This document shows, piece by piece, positions 24,517 through 34,086 of a stretch of 59,845 nucleotides of DNA. The number at the start of each line of letters is the position of its first letter. Position 1 is the stretch's first letter. The notes under the pieces were generated by a model, which was not told the origin of the DNA, did not search any database, and worked only from the letters and a program-made list of their open reading frames with translations. The stretch is from an uncultured Pseudomonadota bacterium. GTDB taxonomy: Bacteria; Pseudomonadota; Alphaproteobacteria; RF32; CAG-239. The DNA lies in NCBI GenBank assembly GCA_902494875.1, contig CABUUO010000008.1, forward strand, positions 1 through 59,845. The letters run 5' to 3'. A program made the position numbers and the translations under genes.

Positions 24517-26139
24517 CTAACTGTTGTCATTGGAGTAGAGCCATCCGCGGATGATATTGACCGCAGCTTCCGGATTTTTCTCAATGAGATCGTTAATCTT
24601 TTTCAGCGACGAAACCTTAATTCGCCCGTCTACCTTGTTAATGTTGACCAGTTCATCCAACTCTCCGTCATTCTCATTGAGAAAATTGGAAAGCAAAAGA
24701 TTGTCGTCTTCAGGATTTTCTCCAAGCAAGCGTCCCTCTCCCGCACCGGCCGCGCCGCTGTCAAAGGCATTGTTGATAAGCGGGCGGATTACTAACAATA
24801 TTACCAAAATTGCAACCAAAGCAACACCCAGACCTTCGGCTATGCGAATCAGTTCATCTTTAGTAAATCCAAAGATCAGGATTTCTTTGACCGTCTCAGG
24901 CTCCTCGGAAATGCTGGCAAACTTCATATTTTCAACTTCGACAACATCACCGCGGTTGGCATCATAACCGACTGCTGACTTGACCAGCGCCGTCAACTGT
25001 TCCATTTCATCCTTGGTGCGGTCACGGTATACCCTTTTGCCTTCGGCATCCCTTTCATATATGCCGTCAACCATTACGGCAACAGTCAGACGCTTGACCG
25101 TACCGGCATTTTTAACCTTGTTGCGGACAACTTTGGATATCTCATAATTAATGGTTTCCTCGGTCTTGGAATTTTGGTTGAGCAGCCCTGCGCCCGGAGT
25201 TACCGTATCACCGTTGGGAATGTTCTGAGCAACCGACACCGGCCGCTCGCCGCTGTTAGTTATGCCCTCTTCGGTAATGGTGGCTTGTGAACGCACGACC
25301 TGAGAATCGGGATCATATATTTCTTCGTTGGTGACAACCTGATCAAAATCCATTTCAATATTGACCTGTGCCTGCGCTTTACCCGGACCGACCGTTTTTT
25401 CCAGCAGGTTTTGCACCTTTTGGGCCAGCTTGCGCTCCTGTTCCAGGCGCATGACCTCATTGGTGGCATTATTCTGCATTTCTTCGTCTTCATAATTGTT
25501 GGTCAGCAGATTGCCGGCGCTATCAACAATCGCCACGTTTTTGACTTCAAGTTTCGGCACGGCGGCGGCAACCAGCTTCTGGATAGACTGAATTTCTTTA
25601 AGACTCAGCTTTCCCTTGGCTGTCTTGATTACAACCGAAGCCGAAGGCGGCTGTTCTTCTCTTGAAAACATTTCGCGCTTGGGCAGCACCAAATGGACTC
25701 TGGCGCTTTTTATATTGTCCACCGAACGAATCGTGCGGGCCAGTTCCCCTTCCAGCGCCCGAATCAAATTGACATTCTGCACAAAGTTGGTTGAACCCAG
25801 TGCGTCGGTGTTGTCAAAAATTTCATAACCGACGTTTGAGCCTTTGGAAGCCAGAGCGATTTCAGCGGTATCGACCCGCATTTTGTTAACCTGATCCTGG
25901 GGAACCATGACTTCGGTACCGTTTTTGGTCAGACGGTATTTGATGTTGGCAGCATCCAGCCGGGCGACAATCTGCTTGGCATCTTCCAATTCCAGATCCG
26001 TATAGAGCACGGCATAGTCGACCGAGTTCATCTGCGTGGCAATATAGGCAAAAAAACTGATTAAAAAGATAATGATTGCCGAAAGTGACGCCAATCTTCC
26101 CGGCGACAAATTCTTAATACTCTGCAAAAAGTTATTCAC
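24517..26139 (-). CDS. fliF: Flagellar MS-ring protein FliF
   Basis: 540 residues. Membrane segments near the N terminus (LSAIIIFLISFFAYIA) and near residue 450 (GVALVAILVILLVIRPLI) frame the periplasmic ring-building motifs, including YEIFDNTDALGSTNFVQNVN and ARVHLVLPKREMF. The short cytoplasmic tail binds FliG. It is the first gene of the tight flagellar operon; its upstream gap of about 210 bp must hold the promoter, which was not identified with confidence. Confidence 0.95.
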   Translation of the reverse strand: MNNFLQSIKNLSPGRLASLSAIIIFLISFFAYIATQMNSVDYAVLYTDLELEDAKQIVARLDAANIKYRLTKNGTEVMVPQDQVNKMRVDTAEIALASKGSNVGYEIFDNTDALGSTNFVQNVNLIRALEGELARTIRSVDNIKSARVHLVLPKREMFSREEQPPSASVVIKTAKGKLSLKEIQSIQKLVAAAVPKLEVKNVAIVDSAGNLLTNNYEDEEMQNNATNEVMRLEQERKLAQKVQNLLEKTVGPGKAQAQVNIEMDFDQVVTNEEIYDPDSQVVRSQATITEEGITNSGERPVSVAQNIPNGDTVTPGAGLLNQNSKTEETINYEISKVVRNKVKNAGTVKRLTVAVMVDGIYERDAEGKRVYRDRTKDEMEQLTALVKSAVGYDANRGDVVEVENMKFASISEEPETVKEILIFGFTKDELIRIAEGLGVALVAILVILLVIRPLINNAFDSGAAGAGEGRLLGENPEDDNLLLSNFLNENDGELDELVNINKVDGRIKVSSLKKINDLIEKNPEAAVNIIRGWLYSNDNS

Positions 26140-26283
26140 TTAAGATTCCCCAATCTTACTTTTAAGCCGAAGCTTATTAATAAAAATATTTCCCTTAGCT
26201 ATTAAATAACTTAAAAATCCGTTTAGTGAAACGATATTTTTAAATATTCACAAGCCGCACCCGGTCTTTTTCCTTTTCAATGC

Positions 26284-26315
26284 ATAAAAAAAGCCCCGTC
26301 TCTGCGGACGGGGCC
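26284..26315 (-). terminator. Terminator after flgE
   Basis: GCCCCGTC (26293-26300) pairs with GACGGGGC (26307-26314); a T run follows on the minus strand. It ends the fliK-flgD-flgE operon. Confidence 0.9.
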
Positions 26316-26349
26316 AAACTTTAGGATTGCTTTGTCAGCTGTGCATATT

Positions 26350-28578
26350 TTAAATCAGACGGGTCAGTTCGTCCAACATTTCATCAGCCGTGGTGATGAT
26401 TTTGGTTGATGCCGAGTATGCACGCTGGGTTACAATCATATTTGAGAACTCGGTCGCCAAATCAACGGTTGAAGATTCAAGCGCGTTGGAAGTGATTTCT
26501 CCGGCACCGTTGGTTCCGGCCTGCTTCAGCAGAGCCTGACCCGAACTGTCGGTCTCAATCCAGGCGTTGCCGGTCAGAGCGCCCAAGCCGTTGGTGTTGG
26601 CAAAAGTCGCCAGCGGAAGAATGGCAATCGGACGCGTCTCGCCGTTGTCAAACTGAGCCGTTACCACGCCGTTCTCGCTGACGGTGACGCCGGAATAGCT
26701 GCCAAACTTGGCTCCGTCCTGTTTGATGTAGTTGGTGGTAAAGCTTCCGGACAGGCTGGTCAGACCGTCATTGGTACCGACGTTGCCCATACCGATGCTG
26801 ATGGAAGTGCCCTGACGATAACCGTCGTTCATGTTTTCCGCACCGTTGGCCCATTCAATCGACATACTGTCGACGAAGAAGTATTTCGGCGTACCGTCGG
26901 AATTGAATCTGACGGCCGGAACCATGGCGCCGGTTTCGATGTCGGTGCCGTTGGTATTGAACTGGTTTGATATCTTGATATCGCCGTTGGTTACGTTCGT
27001 GGTCCAGGTTTTTCCTTCCAGTCTGGCCTTGCCGGTAACGCCGACCAGATTCTGCATATTGATGACAATTTCGTCACCGGTAGAAGTCGGCATAATTTCA
27101 ATGCTGCTGCCGCTGGCGGTAAAGCGCTCCGGTTCGGTAACGTTTTTCTTGATGACATCAACCGTCAGGCTGACCAGCGTATTGACATTAATCTTGCCGT
27201 CCTTACCGATAGCGCTGGAAATGTCAATCTGAGTATCGGTCGGAGAACCGCCGTTAATAAAGCTGAAAGTTTTGCCGTTAACGGTGAAGGTTTTGCCGGT
27301 ATAATCCGTCGGATTGGTCGAACTGAAGTCAAAACGCGCGGTGTTCTTGATGTCTTCATCAATTTCGGGGATTTCAAAAATACCGGTCGGAATACCGGTC
27401 TCAAGAACCGGGTTGGCCGCCGACTGGGTGCAGGCCAAGGTTTTGCTGGCATCAATGGTCAAACCGCCGCCGGCAGCAGATTGCACAATCTGAATGCTGT
27501 TGCCGTTAGTGGTAAAGCGGTTGGCACCCGGCAGATTGGCCTGAATAGCTTCGTTGAAGACCTTGACGAAGTCGCTCGGCGAGGTAATGCCGGTCTGAGC
27601 GTCAACGGCAATGTTGCCCGGCTGAGCCGTACCGCCGTTGGTCAGAAATTCAAAGGTATATTCTTTTCCGGTCGACTGGTCGGTAATGGTAATGGTTGAG
27701 CCGTTGGACGGGATAGATGTGAACTCCAGCTGGCCGGCCGCATAATATACATCTTTGGAACCTCCGTCAGATTTTTCATAGTTTCCGGTCAGAATCATAT
27801 TGGCCGCGCCGGACGGAACGTTTACCGACATTCCCCAAGAGTTTGAGCTTTCTTTGGTGTAGGTAATGCTCAAGTTGCTGGAGTTGCCCAAGCTGTCGTA
27901 AATCAGCGCGGAAACCGTATTTTTACCGCCGGCACTCGGAATTGACGGATCATAAATAGGATCGCTGGACGGCAGGTTGGCGCCAAAGTTCAACTGCTGG
28001 GTCGGCGTGGCGGTACCACCGATGTTGGAAAGATTAATCGGCTGCAGGTTGCGTCCATCAACAATGTTGTCATTAATGTATACGGTAGAACCATCGGCCG
28101 CATAATAAGCCTTCATATAGTTGACGCCGTTGATGTTGACAACCGTGGCGTTCGGGTTGTTGTCCCAAGGCAGCAAAGGCCAGCCCTGAGCATAAAAACC
28201 GCCGGTGTTTTTCAAATAGCCATTTTGGTCAACACCAAAATCGCCGGCACGGGTATAAGCCCATAAGTCGCCTTCGCCAGGATTAGCCGCCTGGTTGACA
28301 ACGAAGAAACCGTTGCCGCTTACGGCTACCGCCGTAGATGAGCTGTTGGCAGCCAGCAGACCCTGGACGTTGATGCCCTGCTTGGAAACCGGCTGAACGC
28401 CGCCCGGGGAATAGGAATTGGTTGAAGTCTGTTTGGTTACCAGTGTCTGGAAAGCAACGTTGTTGCCCTTATAACCGACAGTGTTTACGTTGGCGATATT
28501 GTCAGAAATAGAGCCCATGGCACTCGACTGAGCCGCTAAGCCTGAAATACCTGATTGCATTGCACCAAAAATACTCAT
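26350..28578 (-). CDS. flgE: Flagellar hook protein FlgE
   Basis: 742 residues, long for FlgE because of large inserted outer domains (about 300-560). N-terminal axial signature (SGLAAQSSAMGSISDNIANV, NTVGYKG) and the C-terminal axial helix (SSTVDLATEFSNMIVTQRAY) are complete. It forms the flexible hook. It follows flgD with 81 bp between and shares the sigma-54 promoter ahead of fliK. A second, shorter FlgE-type protein is encoded at 47560-48771. Confidence 0.93.
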   Translation of the reverse strand: MSIFGAMQSGISGLAAQSSAMGSISDNIANVNTVGYKGNNVAFQTLVTKQTSTNSYSPGGVQPVSKQGINVQGLLAANSSSTAVAVSGNGFFVVNQAANPGEGDLWAYTRAGDFGVDQNGYLKNTGGFYAQGWPLLPWDNNPNATVVNINGVNYMKAYYAADGSTVYINDNIVDGRNLQPINLSNIGGTATPTQQLNFGANLPSSDPIYDPSIPSAGGKNTVSALIYDSLGNSSNLSITYTKESSNSWGMSVNVPSGAANMILTGNYEKSDGGSKDVYYAAGQLEFTSIPSNGSTITITDQSTGKEYTFEFLTNGGTAQPGNIAVDAQTGITSPSDFVKVFNEAIQANLPGANRFTTNGNSIQIVQSAAGGGLTIDASKTLACTQSAANPVLETGIPTGIFEIPEIDEDIKNTARFDFSSTNPTDYTGKTFTVNGKTFSFINGGSPTDTQIDISSAIGKDGKINVNTLVSLTVDVIKKNVTEPERFTASGSSIEIMPTSTGDEIVINMQNLVGVTGKARLEGKTWTTNVTNGDIKISNQFNTNGTDIETGAMVPAVRFNSDGTPKYFFVDSMSIEWANGAENMNDGYRQGTSISIGMGNVGTNDGLTSLSGSFTTNYIKQDGAKFGSYSGVTVSENGVVTAQFDNGETRPIAILPLATFANTNGLGALTGNAWIETDSSGQALLKQAGTNGAGEITSNALESSTVDLATEFSNMIVTQRAYSASTKIITTADEMLDELTRLI

Positions 28579-28659
28579 TTTTATTCTCCTAAAGTTTTAT
28601 AATAGCGCATCATTTAGATGCCGTTGTTCCCGCTTTCTGTCAGAGGGGTTAAATTTTCC

Positions 28660-29457
28660 TCAGCTTTCTGCCGGAGGAGTTTCTTCCGTTTCGCCGTCTC
28701 CGCTTCCGGCATCTCCGTTGTTGCCGGCATCGCCGTCTTCATTATCTTCATTGTTATCCGGCGGCGTGACGTCTTTGTCAAAATAGCTGTCGTCGCGCAT
28801 GGTGACGATATCGCCGAGCTGAGCCGTTACGGCATCGCCCAGACCGATATAAACATTATTGGCATCGCTGGCCACGCCGGTTACCTTACCAAAAACGGTT
28901 GTAGTTACGGTTGCAGCCGTTTCGCCATTGGCAACGTTGGTCGTTACCACAATCTGATAAGCGCCGTCTTCCAGCTGAATACCGTTAGAATCCTTACCGT
29001 CCCAAGTAAATTCATGGGTACCGGAAGAAGTGTCTCCTTTTTCGGTATAAACGATTTTACCGTTCATATCCTTGACGGTGATCGTCGCCGAGAGAACATC
29101 TTTATCCAAAGTATAGCTGGCTTTGGCTTTTCCGCCGTCAAGAGGCATAACATCACCCAAGACCTGCGCGGTCTTGCCAATATAAGAAACAGCCTGCGCG
29201 CCAAGGTTGGCAATATTCAGTGACAGCAATGTATCCAGTTTTTCATTGGTCTGGATCGACTGCTCTACCGCAGAATACTGCACCAGCTGGTTGGTAAATT
29301 CCGCCGTATCCATCGGATCAAGCGGATCCTGATATTTCAACTGTGTCGTAAGCAGCGTCAGAAAAGTATTCATATCCGCAGAAAGCTGCTGAGAACTGCT
29401 GCTTGTACTATTGGTTCCGTTGCTTACGTATCCGGTTATTCCGCTAATATCTGTCAT
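28660..29457 (-). CDS. flgD: Flagellar hook cap protein FlgD
   Basis: 265 residues. The FlgD signature is clear at the N terminus (MNTFLTLLTTQLKYQDPLDPMDTAEFTNQLVQYSAVEQS in outline), followed by an FLN/tudor-like core (HEFTWDGKDSNGIQLEDGAY). The C terminus is an acidic tail of Asp, Glu, Gly and Asn ending in a TEETPPAES stretch, which is unusual for FlgD. The cap guides hook polymerisation and then leaves. GGGAGA precedes the ATG. Confidence 0.93.
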   Translation of the reverse strand: MTDISGITGYVSNGTNSTSSSSQQLSADMNTFLTLLTTQLKYQDPLDPMDTAEFTNQLVQYSAVEQSIQTNEKLDTLLSLNIANLGAQAVSYIGKTAQVLGDVMPLDGGKAKASYTLDKDVLSATITVKDMNGKIVYTEKGDTSSGTHEFTWDGKDSNGIQLEDGAYQIVVTTNVANGETAATVTTTVFGKVTGVASDANNVYIGLGDAVTAQLGDIVTMRDDSYFDKDVTPPDNNEDNEDGDAGNNGDAGSGDGETEETPPAES

Positions 29458-29477
29458 GATTTTTCTCCCTGTAACTG

Positions 29478-31385
29478 CTAAACCCTGATATTAACGCCGT
29501 TTTCCGTAACCCAGTTCTGGTTTGCGGCTTCGGCACTCAGTGTTTCGGCATTGGCTTCGGTCTCAAAAACTTCGCCGATGAAATTACGCAGTTCGGCATT
29601 GGCATCCTGACGACGGTCGGACTGACTGTCGCCGCGATAGCTAAAGCTTAAGCTGCTGTCATCGGTTTGGAAACCGGCATCATTAAATGCCTTTTCCAAA
29701 ATTTGAGCATCCTTCTGCAAAGCCTCCATTGTTTCAGGACGGCTGGAAATGATATGGGCATGCAGTCTGCCTTCCTTTATCTGCATTTTTATTTCAATAT
29801 GACCGAGATCTTCCGGTTTGAGGCGGACTTCAATGGTATCGACACCCTTGACCGCAGATTTGGTAATGTTTACCTTAACCTGTTCCACGGCCTCGCGGCT
29901 CATACCCTTGTAAACATCCTTGAAAGAAGTTTCCGCATTTTTGCTGCCGGCCTCGGCTTTAGCGGCATGAACGACCTCACTGCCAACCAGGCTTGCCGCG
30001 TGACCGGAAGCAGACGAAACTCCCGACGCCTCGCTTATGGCAACCTGAACCGGCGCCGCGTCATCTGCCGCAGCCATCTGCACGACGGCAGCCGGAACCG
30101 GCTGAGCAACAGAAGCGGCAGAGGCATTTACGGCAGGAGACGGCATTTTGGATGCGGCAGCAGGAGCCAGAAGCGCATCAGATGCTTCAGCACTGTCAGC
30201 CGCGGCAACGGCCTGCTCAACGGCGACACGGTCTTTGACCATGTCGCGGGCATTGCGGTAGGAAATTTTTTCCTCTTCAACCGTGACCTCTACATTTAAA
30301 AGCTTTTCGCCGCTAATTTCTTCAAGCTGCATAGCCTGAACATCAGCCTCATCCGCCAAAAGCACCGTTTCGTCGTCTGCTACGGCAACCGCTGCGTCAG
30401 AGTTTTTGACGGAAGGTGCCGCAACCGGCGCATTTTTAAGCGCCAAAGAAAGATTTTCATTCTCGACAGGCTGCATATCTGCATTTTCAGCGGCATTTTT
30501 AGATGTATCCTTTACCTGAGAAGCAAAAGGCAAATCCGCCTCAGCCACAGGAAGTACCGCACCATCGGAAGCAGGAACCGTTTTCGCGCCGGAAGCGACT
30601 TCCGTCCGAGACAACGGATTTTCCGTAGGCTCAGACACAACATTCATGCTTCCAGTGCCAAAAATTTTCTGCGCCAGCTCGGCACCCCCAAGCGTTTCGG
30701 TTTTTCCGGTCAGCGGATTAACAAAAGAGACTTCTTCGTGAGCTGCCAGATTTTCCGGCGTCAAGACAAAATCGCCGGGCTGTTTTCCGTCAACGGCAAC
30801 TATCTTCAGTGAGCCGGCCGGGAGCACTACTGCCTCCCCGCCGGCTGTACCATCGCCCTCGAGAACGGCGCCATCTGCCATAACACCGTCAACTGCAGCT
30901 ACAGTCTCAAAGGCATTGAACCCGTCAGCTTCTGCCGCCGGGGCTAAAGGCTCCGCAGCCGGAACGGCCGGATTGGCCGCAACAACCGCCGCGTCCGCGA
31001 CATCGGCCGAAGCTTCTTTATTTTCCACCGGAACCGTTTCCTGGCCGGCAGGAACCGCCTCTTCCGGCAAAACATCGCGAGCGCTGTCTTTCTTAGAAAC
31101 TTTTTTATTTTCGGAACGCCCCTCAGCCGCCGATGATTTCGGCGCATCTTTTTTGACACCTTCGTCTTGAACGGGCCGGTCTTTTTCTCCTGCGGCTTTT
31201 GCGGTCTTTCTGACCGGGCGTGCCTCAACGGCTGACGACGGCTTCAAATCGGACGCCGCGTCGTTTTGAACGAGAAGCGACGCAAAACCGCCTGAAGAAT
31301 CCGCAGCAACATTCGGCTGAGAAATCAGCTTGCTGAAAAGTGCGGTTACGCTCATTTGATTCAATTCGTTAATATCCATAGCCAT
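29478..31385 (-). CDS. fliK: Flagellar hook-length control protein FliK
   Basis: 635 residues. A long Ala/Val/Glu/Pro-rich N-terminal part acts as the molecular ruler; the C-terminal Flg_hook domain (VEVRLKPEDLGHIEIKMQI in pattern, then SRPETMEALQKDAQILEKAF) switches export from hook to filament substrates. A near-consensus sigma-54 promoter lies 34 bp upstream, so the gene heads the fliK-flgD-flgE operon. A second ATG at 31377-31379 is an equally good start by its ribosome-binding spacing. Confidence 0.88.
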   Translation of the reverse strand: MAMDINELNQMSVTALFSKLISQPNVAADSSGGFASLLVQNDAASDLKPSSAVEARPVRKTAKAAGEKDRPVQDEGVKKDAPKSSAAEGRSENKKVSKKDSARDVLPEEAVPAGQETVPVENKEASADVADAAVVAANPAVPAAEPLAPAAEADGFNAFETVAAVDGVMADGAVLEGDGTAGGEAVVLPAGSLKIVAVDGKQPGDFVLTPENLAAHEEVSFVNPLTGKTETLGGAELAQKIFGTGSMNVVSEPTENPLSRTEVASGAKTVPASDGAVLPVAEADLPFASQVKDTSKNAAENADMQPVENENLSLALKNAPVAAPSVKNSDAAVAVADDETVLLADEADVQAMQLEEISGEKLLNVEVTVEEEKISYRNARDMVKDRVAVEQAVAAADSAEASDALLAPAAASKMPSPAVNASAASVAQPVPAAVVQMAAADDAAPVQVAISEASGVSSASGHAASLVGSEVVHAAKAEAGSKNAETSFKDVYKGMSREAVEQVKVNITKSAVKGVDTIEVRLKPEDLGHIEIKMQIKEGRLHAHIISSRPETMEALQKDAQILEKAFNDAGFQTDDSSLSFSYRGDSQSDRRQDANAELRNFIGEVFETEANAETLSAEAANQNWVTENGVNIRV

Positions 31386-31418
31386 CAGCCTTAAAAAAAA
31401 TTCATCTGAGAAATACTA

Positions 31419-31434
31419 TGCAAAAAGCGTGCCA
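31419..31434 (-). promoter_or_regulatory. Sigma-54 promoter of fliK-flgD-flgE
   Basis: Read on the minus strand, TGGCAC-GCTTT-TTGCA: exact -24 and -12 elements with the right 5-bp spacing. It lies 34 bp before the fliK start codon. FlbD is the obvious activator. Confidence 0.88.
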
Positions 31435-31454
31435 AAAAAACGCAAAAGATTTTA

Positions 31455-31488
31455 AATAAAAAAAAGCCCCGGAATAAACCGGGGCTAA
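31455..31488 (-). terminator. Terminator of flaF
   Basis: AGCCCCGG (31465-31472) pairs with CCGGGGCT (31479-31486), followed on the minus strand by a long T tract. Confidence 0.9.
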
Positions 31489-31502
31489 ACGTCAATCCCG
31501 CG

Positions 31503-31892
31503 TTACGAACCTTTCGGGGTCTGCCCCGGCGTTTCATGTTCGGAAAGGCCGCGGGCGATATTCATATTTATATTAATGAGCACATCCAGACTTTCCGGCG
31601 TCGGATTGACCATAATTTCCATAGTTCTTTTAAACACGAACATGGCCAACGTCAGAAGATTTTGCTTCATATTATCCGGCTGGGGAGACGTGTTATCACT
31701 CATAGCGCCGGCAATCACGGTCCACAGTCTGCGGTTCTTATCCAGCGCCTCGACAAGGTCTCCCTGCTTCAGTTCCCAATTTTCTTTGATTTGATTGAGG
31801 CTTGACGCGGTTTTTATCAACGCTCTACTTTCAAGCTCAATCTGGTCTAAACCGGTAACTTCTGTCTCGGTATACCTTTGTGATACGTTCAT
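31503..31892 (-). CDS. flaF: Flagellin synthesis regulator FlaF
   Basis: 129 residues, matching the alphaproteobacterial FlaF family (RYTETEVTGLDQIELESRAL, NRRLWTVIAGAMSDNTSP, then a C-terminal helix with MEIMVNPTPESLDVLININM). FlaF acts with FlbT after transcription to tune flagellin synthesis and secretion. The frame continues to 31943, but AGAGGGAG precedes the ATG at 31890-31892, which gives the family N terminus. It has its own terminator; no flbT was seen nearby. Confidence 0.88.
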   Translation of the reverse strand: MNVSQRYTETEVTGLDQIELESRALIKTASSLNQIKENWELKQGDLVEALDKNRRLWTVIAGAMSDNTSPQPDNMKQNLLTLAMFVFKRTMEIMVNPTPESLDVLININMNIARGLSEHETPGQTPKGS

Positions 31893-32002
31893 ATTCTCCC
31901 TCTGGTTACAAGTTTTAACAAATTCTAAAATATTTTTTAACACAATTTGGTTAAATTATATTTAAACAGGCGAATCTTCACCAAATGATTTTGAGGCGGA
32001 AC

Positions 32003-32854
32003 ATGAAAAAACTACTGCAAAAGATATTTCTGGCGGCGCTGATTATTTTCTCTCCGGAAAACTCTCAGGCGCAGATCAAGAAAATGCTTTCTTACAATCC
32101 CGATCAGCATGTGGTGCTGGCCACCGGTTTCCTTGACTATCCGCCGATAGGTTATATAAAGACCGAAGGCCGCGACCGTTATTTTATCAGCGTGTTTGAC
32201 GAAGTCATGCGAGATTTTTCCAAAAACACGGGATTGAAAGTCAAGTATGTTTTTGACGGAGACTATCGGGATCTGATTCGCAAAACCGAGGGCGGAAAAA
32301 TAGATCTGGTACTCGGCATCTACCACGAAACCAAAATGTATGAAGGTTTTGACATCGTGTTTCCGTCCATGATCAACAATCCGGTTTCCATCATCACGCT
32401 GCCGGAAAAAGCCGGAAGCATTACCAACCTCAGCCAACTGAAAAAGCTCAAAGGCGGCATCAGCAACAAAGAATATCTGACCGATTACGTCAACGAACAG
32501 CTGGATGCCTACAATCTGGAACGTTTCGACAGCTCCAACGCCATGTTTGAAAAGCTTTTTACCGGACAGATCGACTATGTTTTCGCCAGCTATTTCTTCG
32601 GCATTGTAGAAACGTCCAAACTCGGCCTCAGAGACCGGCTCAGCTTTTCCAAACAGGTTATCTGGAATATGCCCCTGTTTTTCGGCATCTCAAAAATGTC
32701 CGAACTCAGAACACTGCTCGGCGGAAAACTCGCTGCCTATTCAGAAAAGCCCGAAAATAAAGAAAAGCTTGAAAAATATCTGAAAAAAATGATTTACGAA
32801 ATTGAAGAATCGTACAGAGGCGTCGTGCCGCCTGCCTACAGCCTGCCTCAATAG
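32003..32854 (+). CDS. Periplasmic solute-binding protein, family 3 type
   Basis: 283 residues. Signal peptide (cleavage near SQAQ) and the two-lobe bacterial solute-binding family 3 pattern: VVLATGFLDYPPIGY, FISVFDEVMRDFSKNTGLKV, GGKIDLVLGIYHET, then a C-terminal lobe with LFTGQIDYVFASYF. Relatives bind amino acids or act as sensors. No ABC permease or ATPase gene is adjacent, so it may work as a stand-alone binding protein. AGGCGGA upstream supports the ATG at 32003 rather than 31985. Confidence 0.78.
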   Translation: MKKLLQKIFLAALIIFSPENSQAQIKKMLSYNPDQHVVLATGFLDYPPIGYIKTEGRDRYFISVFDEVMRDFSKNTGLKVKYVFDGDYRDLIRKTEGGKIDLVLGIYHETKMYEGFDIVFPSMINNPVSIITLPEKAGSITNLSQLKKLKGGISNKEYLTDYVNEQLDAYNLERFDSSNAMFEKLFTGQIDYVFASYFFGIVETSKLGLRDRLSFSKQVIWNMPLFFGISKMSELRTLLGGKLAAYSEKPENKEKLEKYLKKMIYEIEESYRGVVPPAYSLPQ

Positions 32855-32931
32855 CATAAGTCGCGAACCTCTATTGACCTTTAATTTCAAATTGATACAA
32901 TTCGGAAAGATAGAGATCAGGGATAAAAAAG

Positions 32932-33597
32932 ATGGTTTTACTCATACATCACGCCGTTTCGCCGTATTGCCGCAAAATACGAATCGCGCTCAGCGAAAAG
33001 AAAATGCTGTTCGTCCTCAAAGATGAAGAGCCGTGGAACCTGTCTCCCGACGTTTATAAGCTGAACCCAGCCGGAGAACTGCCGATTTTTTTAAGCGACG
33101 GAAACGTTGTTGCCGGCAATTATGCCATCAGCGAATTTTTGGAAGATATCAGCCATGAAGTACGGCTGCTGCCGGAAGACGTTAAGGCGCGCGCCGAAGT
33201 CCGCCGTCTTACGGAATGGTTTGACGAGAAATTTTACCGCGAAGTATATCGTAACATCGTGATGGAAAAAATCCACAAACGTTTTGCCAAAGGTCTGGCT
33301 CCCGATTCCAGAATTTTGAAAATCGGCCTGAATAATTTAAACTTCCATCTTGAATATATTGACTGGCTGTGTGAAAGAAATAATTATCTTGCCGGCGAGG
33401 ACATCAGTCTGGCTGACATCACCGCCGCCGCGCACCTTTCAATCATCGACTATCTCGGCGACGTGCCCTGGGACGGTTACCGCAACGCCAAAGTCTGGTA
33501 CTCTAAAATGAAATCCCGGCCCAGCTTCAAGGAAATTCTCAAAGACAACATCAAGGGCGTGCTGCCGGCAAAACATTATGCCGATTTGGACTTTTAG
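32932..33597 (+). CDS. Glutathione S-transferase family protein
   Basis: 221 residues. Thioredoxin-fold N-terminal domain with SPYCRKIRIALSEKK and the cis-Pro/Ser motif region GELPIFLSDGNVVAGNYAI, and the helical GST C-terminal domain with EDISLADITAAAHLSIIDYL. Glutathione conjugation or peroxide handling in the cytoplasm is likely; substrate unknown. It is followed after 9 bp by a lipoprotein gene in the same direction. Confidence 0.85.
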   Translation: MVLLIHHAVSPYCRKIRIALSEKKMLFVLKDEEPWNLSPDVYKLNPAGELPIFLSDGNVVAGNYAISEFLEDISHEVRLLPEDVKARAEVRRLTEWFDEKFYREVYRNIVMEKIHKRFAKGLAPDSRILKIGLNNLNFHLEYIDWLCERNNYLAGEDISLADITAAAHLSIIDYLGDVPWDGYRNAKVWYSKMKSRPSFKEILKDNIKGVLPAKHYADLDF

Positions 33598-33606
33598 GTA
33601 ACGGAA

Positions 33607-34086
33607 ATGAACAAAAGACTTATGTTAACCGGATTTTTGATCCTGACGCTAAGCGGCTGCGGCATATTTTCCTTTTATGAGGACAAGCCGCAGGGACAGG
33701 TCGTGTTCCATTGGAGCCGCGAAAACACAGGCATTCAAAAATTTTCCAGCGACCATTCCGAATGTATGAGAGAAGCCGAGCCGACTAAGTTTCTGCCTGA
33801 TTTTTCAAGCTGGTTCTATTCAGAAGCCGCCAAACTCAACATCCGGGCCGACTGGCATGCCGGCAAGGGCATCTGGGCTTCTTACGTTCCATATACCGGC
33901 GCGCAACCGATTATGGTCAACTCCATCCGCGAAGATTCTGAAGTCAGCCCCAGAGTTTATCGCAAGTGCATGGAGGCCCGCGGCTACTGGCACCGTACGG
34001 CTAACATTCCCGAGATTACCAATATATACGTTTACAAACCTCAGCGTATTTTGCAGAACAAACCGTTTGACGACGCTCCGTTATAG
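33607..34086 (+). CDS. Putative lipoprotein
   Basis: 159 residues. Lipobox TLSGC places Cys20 as the lipidation site. The mature part contains three further cysteines (in SECMRE and RKCMEARGYW), and aromatic residues are common. The RKCMEARGYW motif is shared by many small proteobacterial lipoproteins of unknown function. It begins 9 bp after the GST gene and its end overlaps the convergent efflux gene by 6 bp. Confidence 0.7.
   Translation: MNKRLMLTGFLILTLSGCGIFSFYEDKPQGQVVFHWSRENTGIQKFSSDHSECMREAEPTKFLPDFSSWFYSEAAKLNIRADWHAGKGIWASYVPYTGAQPIMVNSIREDSEVSPRVYRKCMEARGYWHRTANIPEITNIYVYKPQRILQNKPFDDAPL

Noticed and set aside
26140..26283. CtrA-type TTAA-N7-TTAA site upstream of fliF
   Set aside because: Only half-matches were found; the region is A/T-rich, so chance TTAA words are expected.
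29667..30299. Long plus-strand ORFs opposite fliK
   Set aside because: Shadows of the fliK coding strand, with basic, low-complexity translations and no ribosome binding site.
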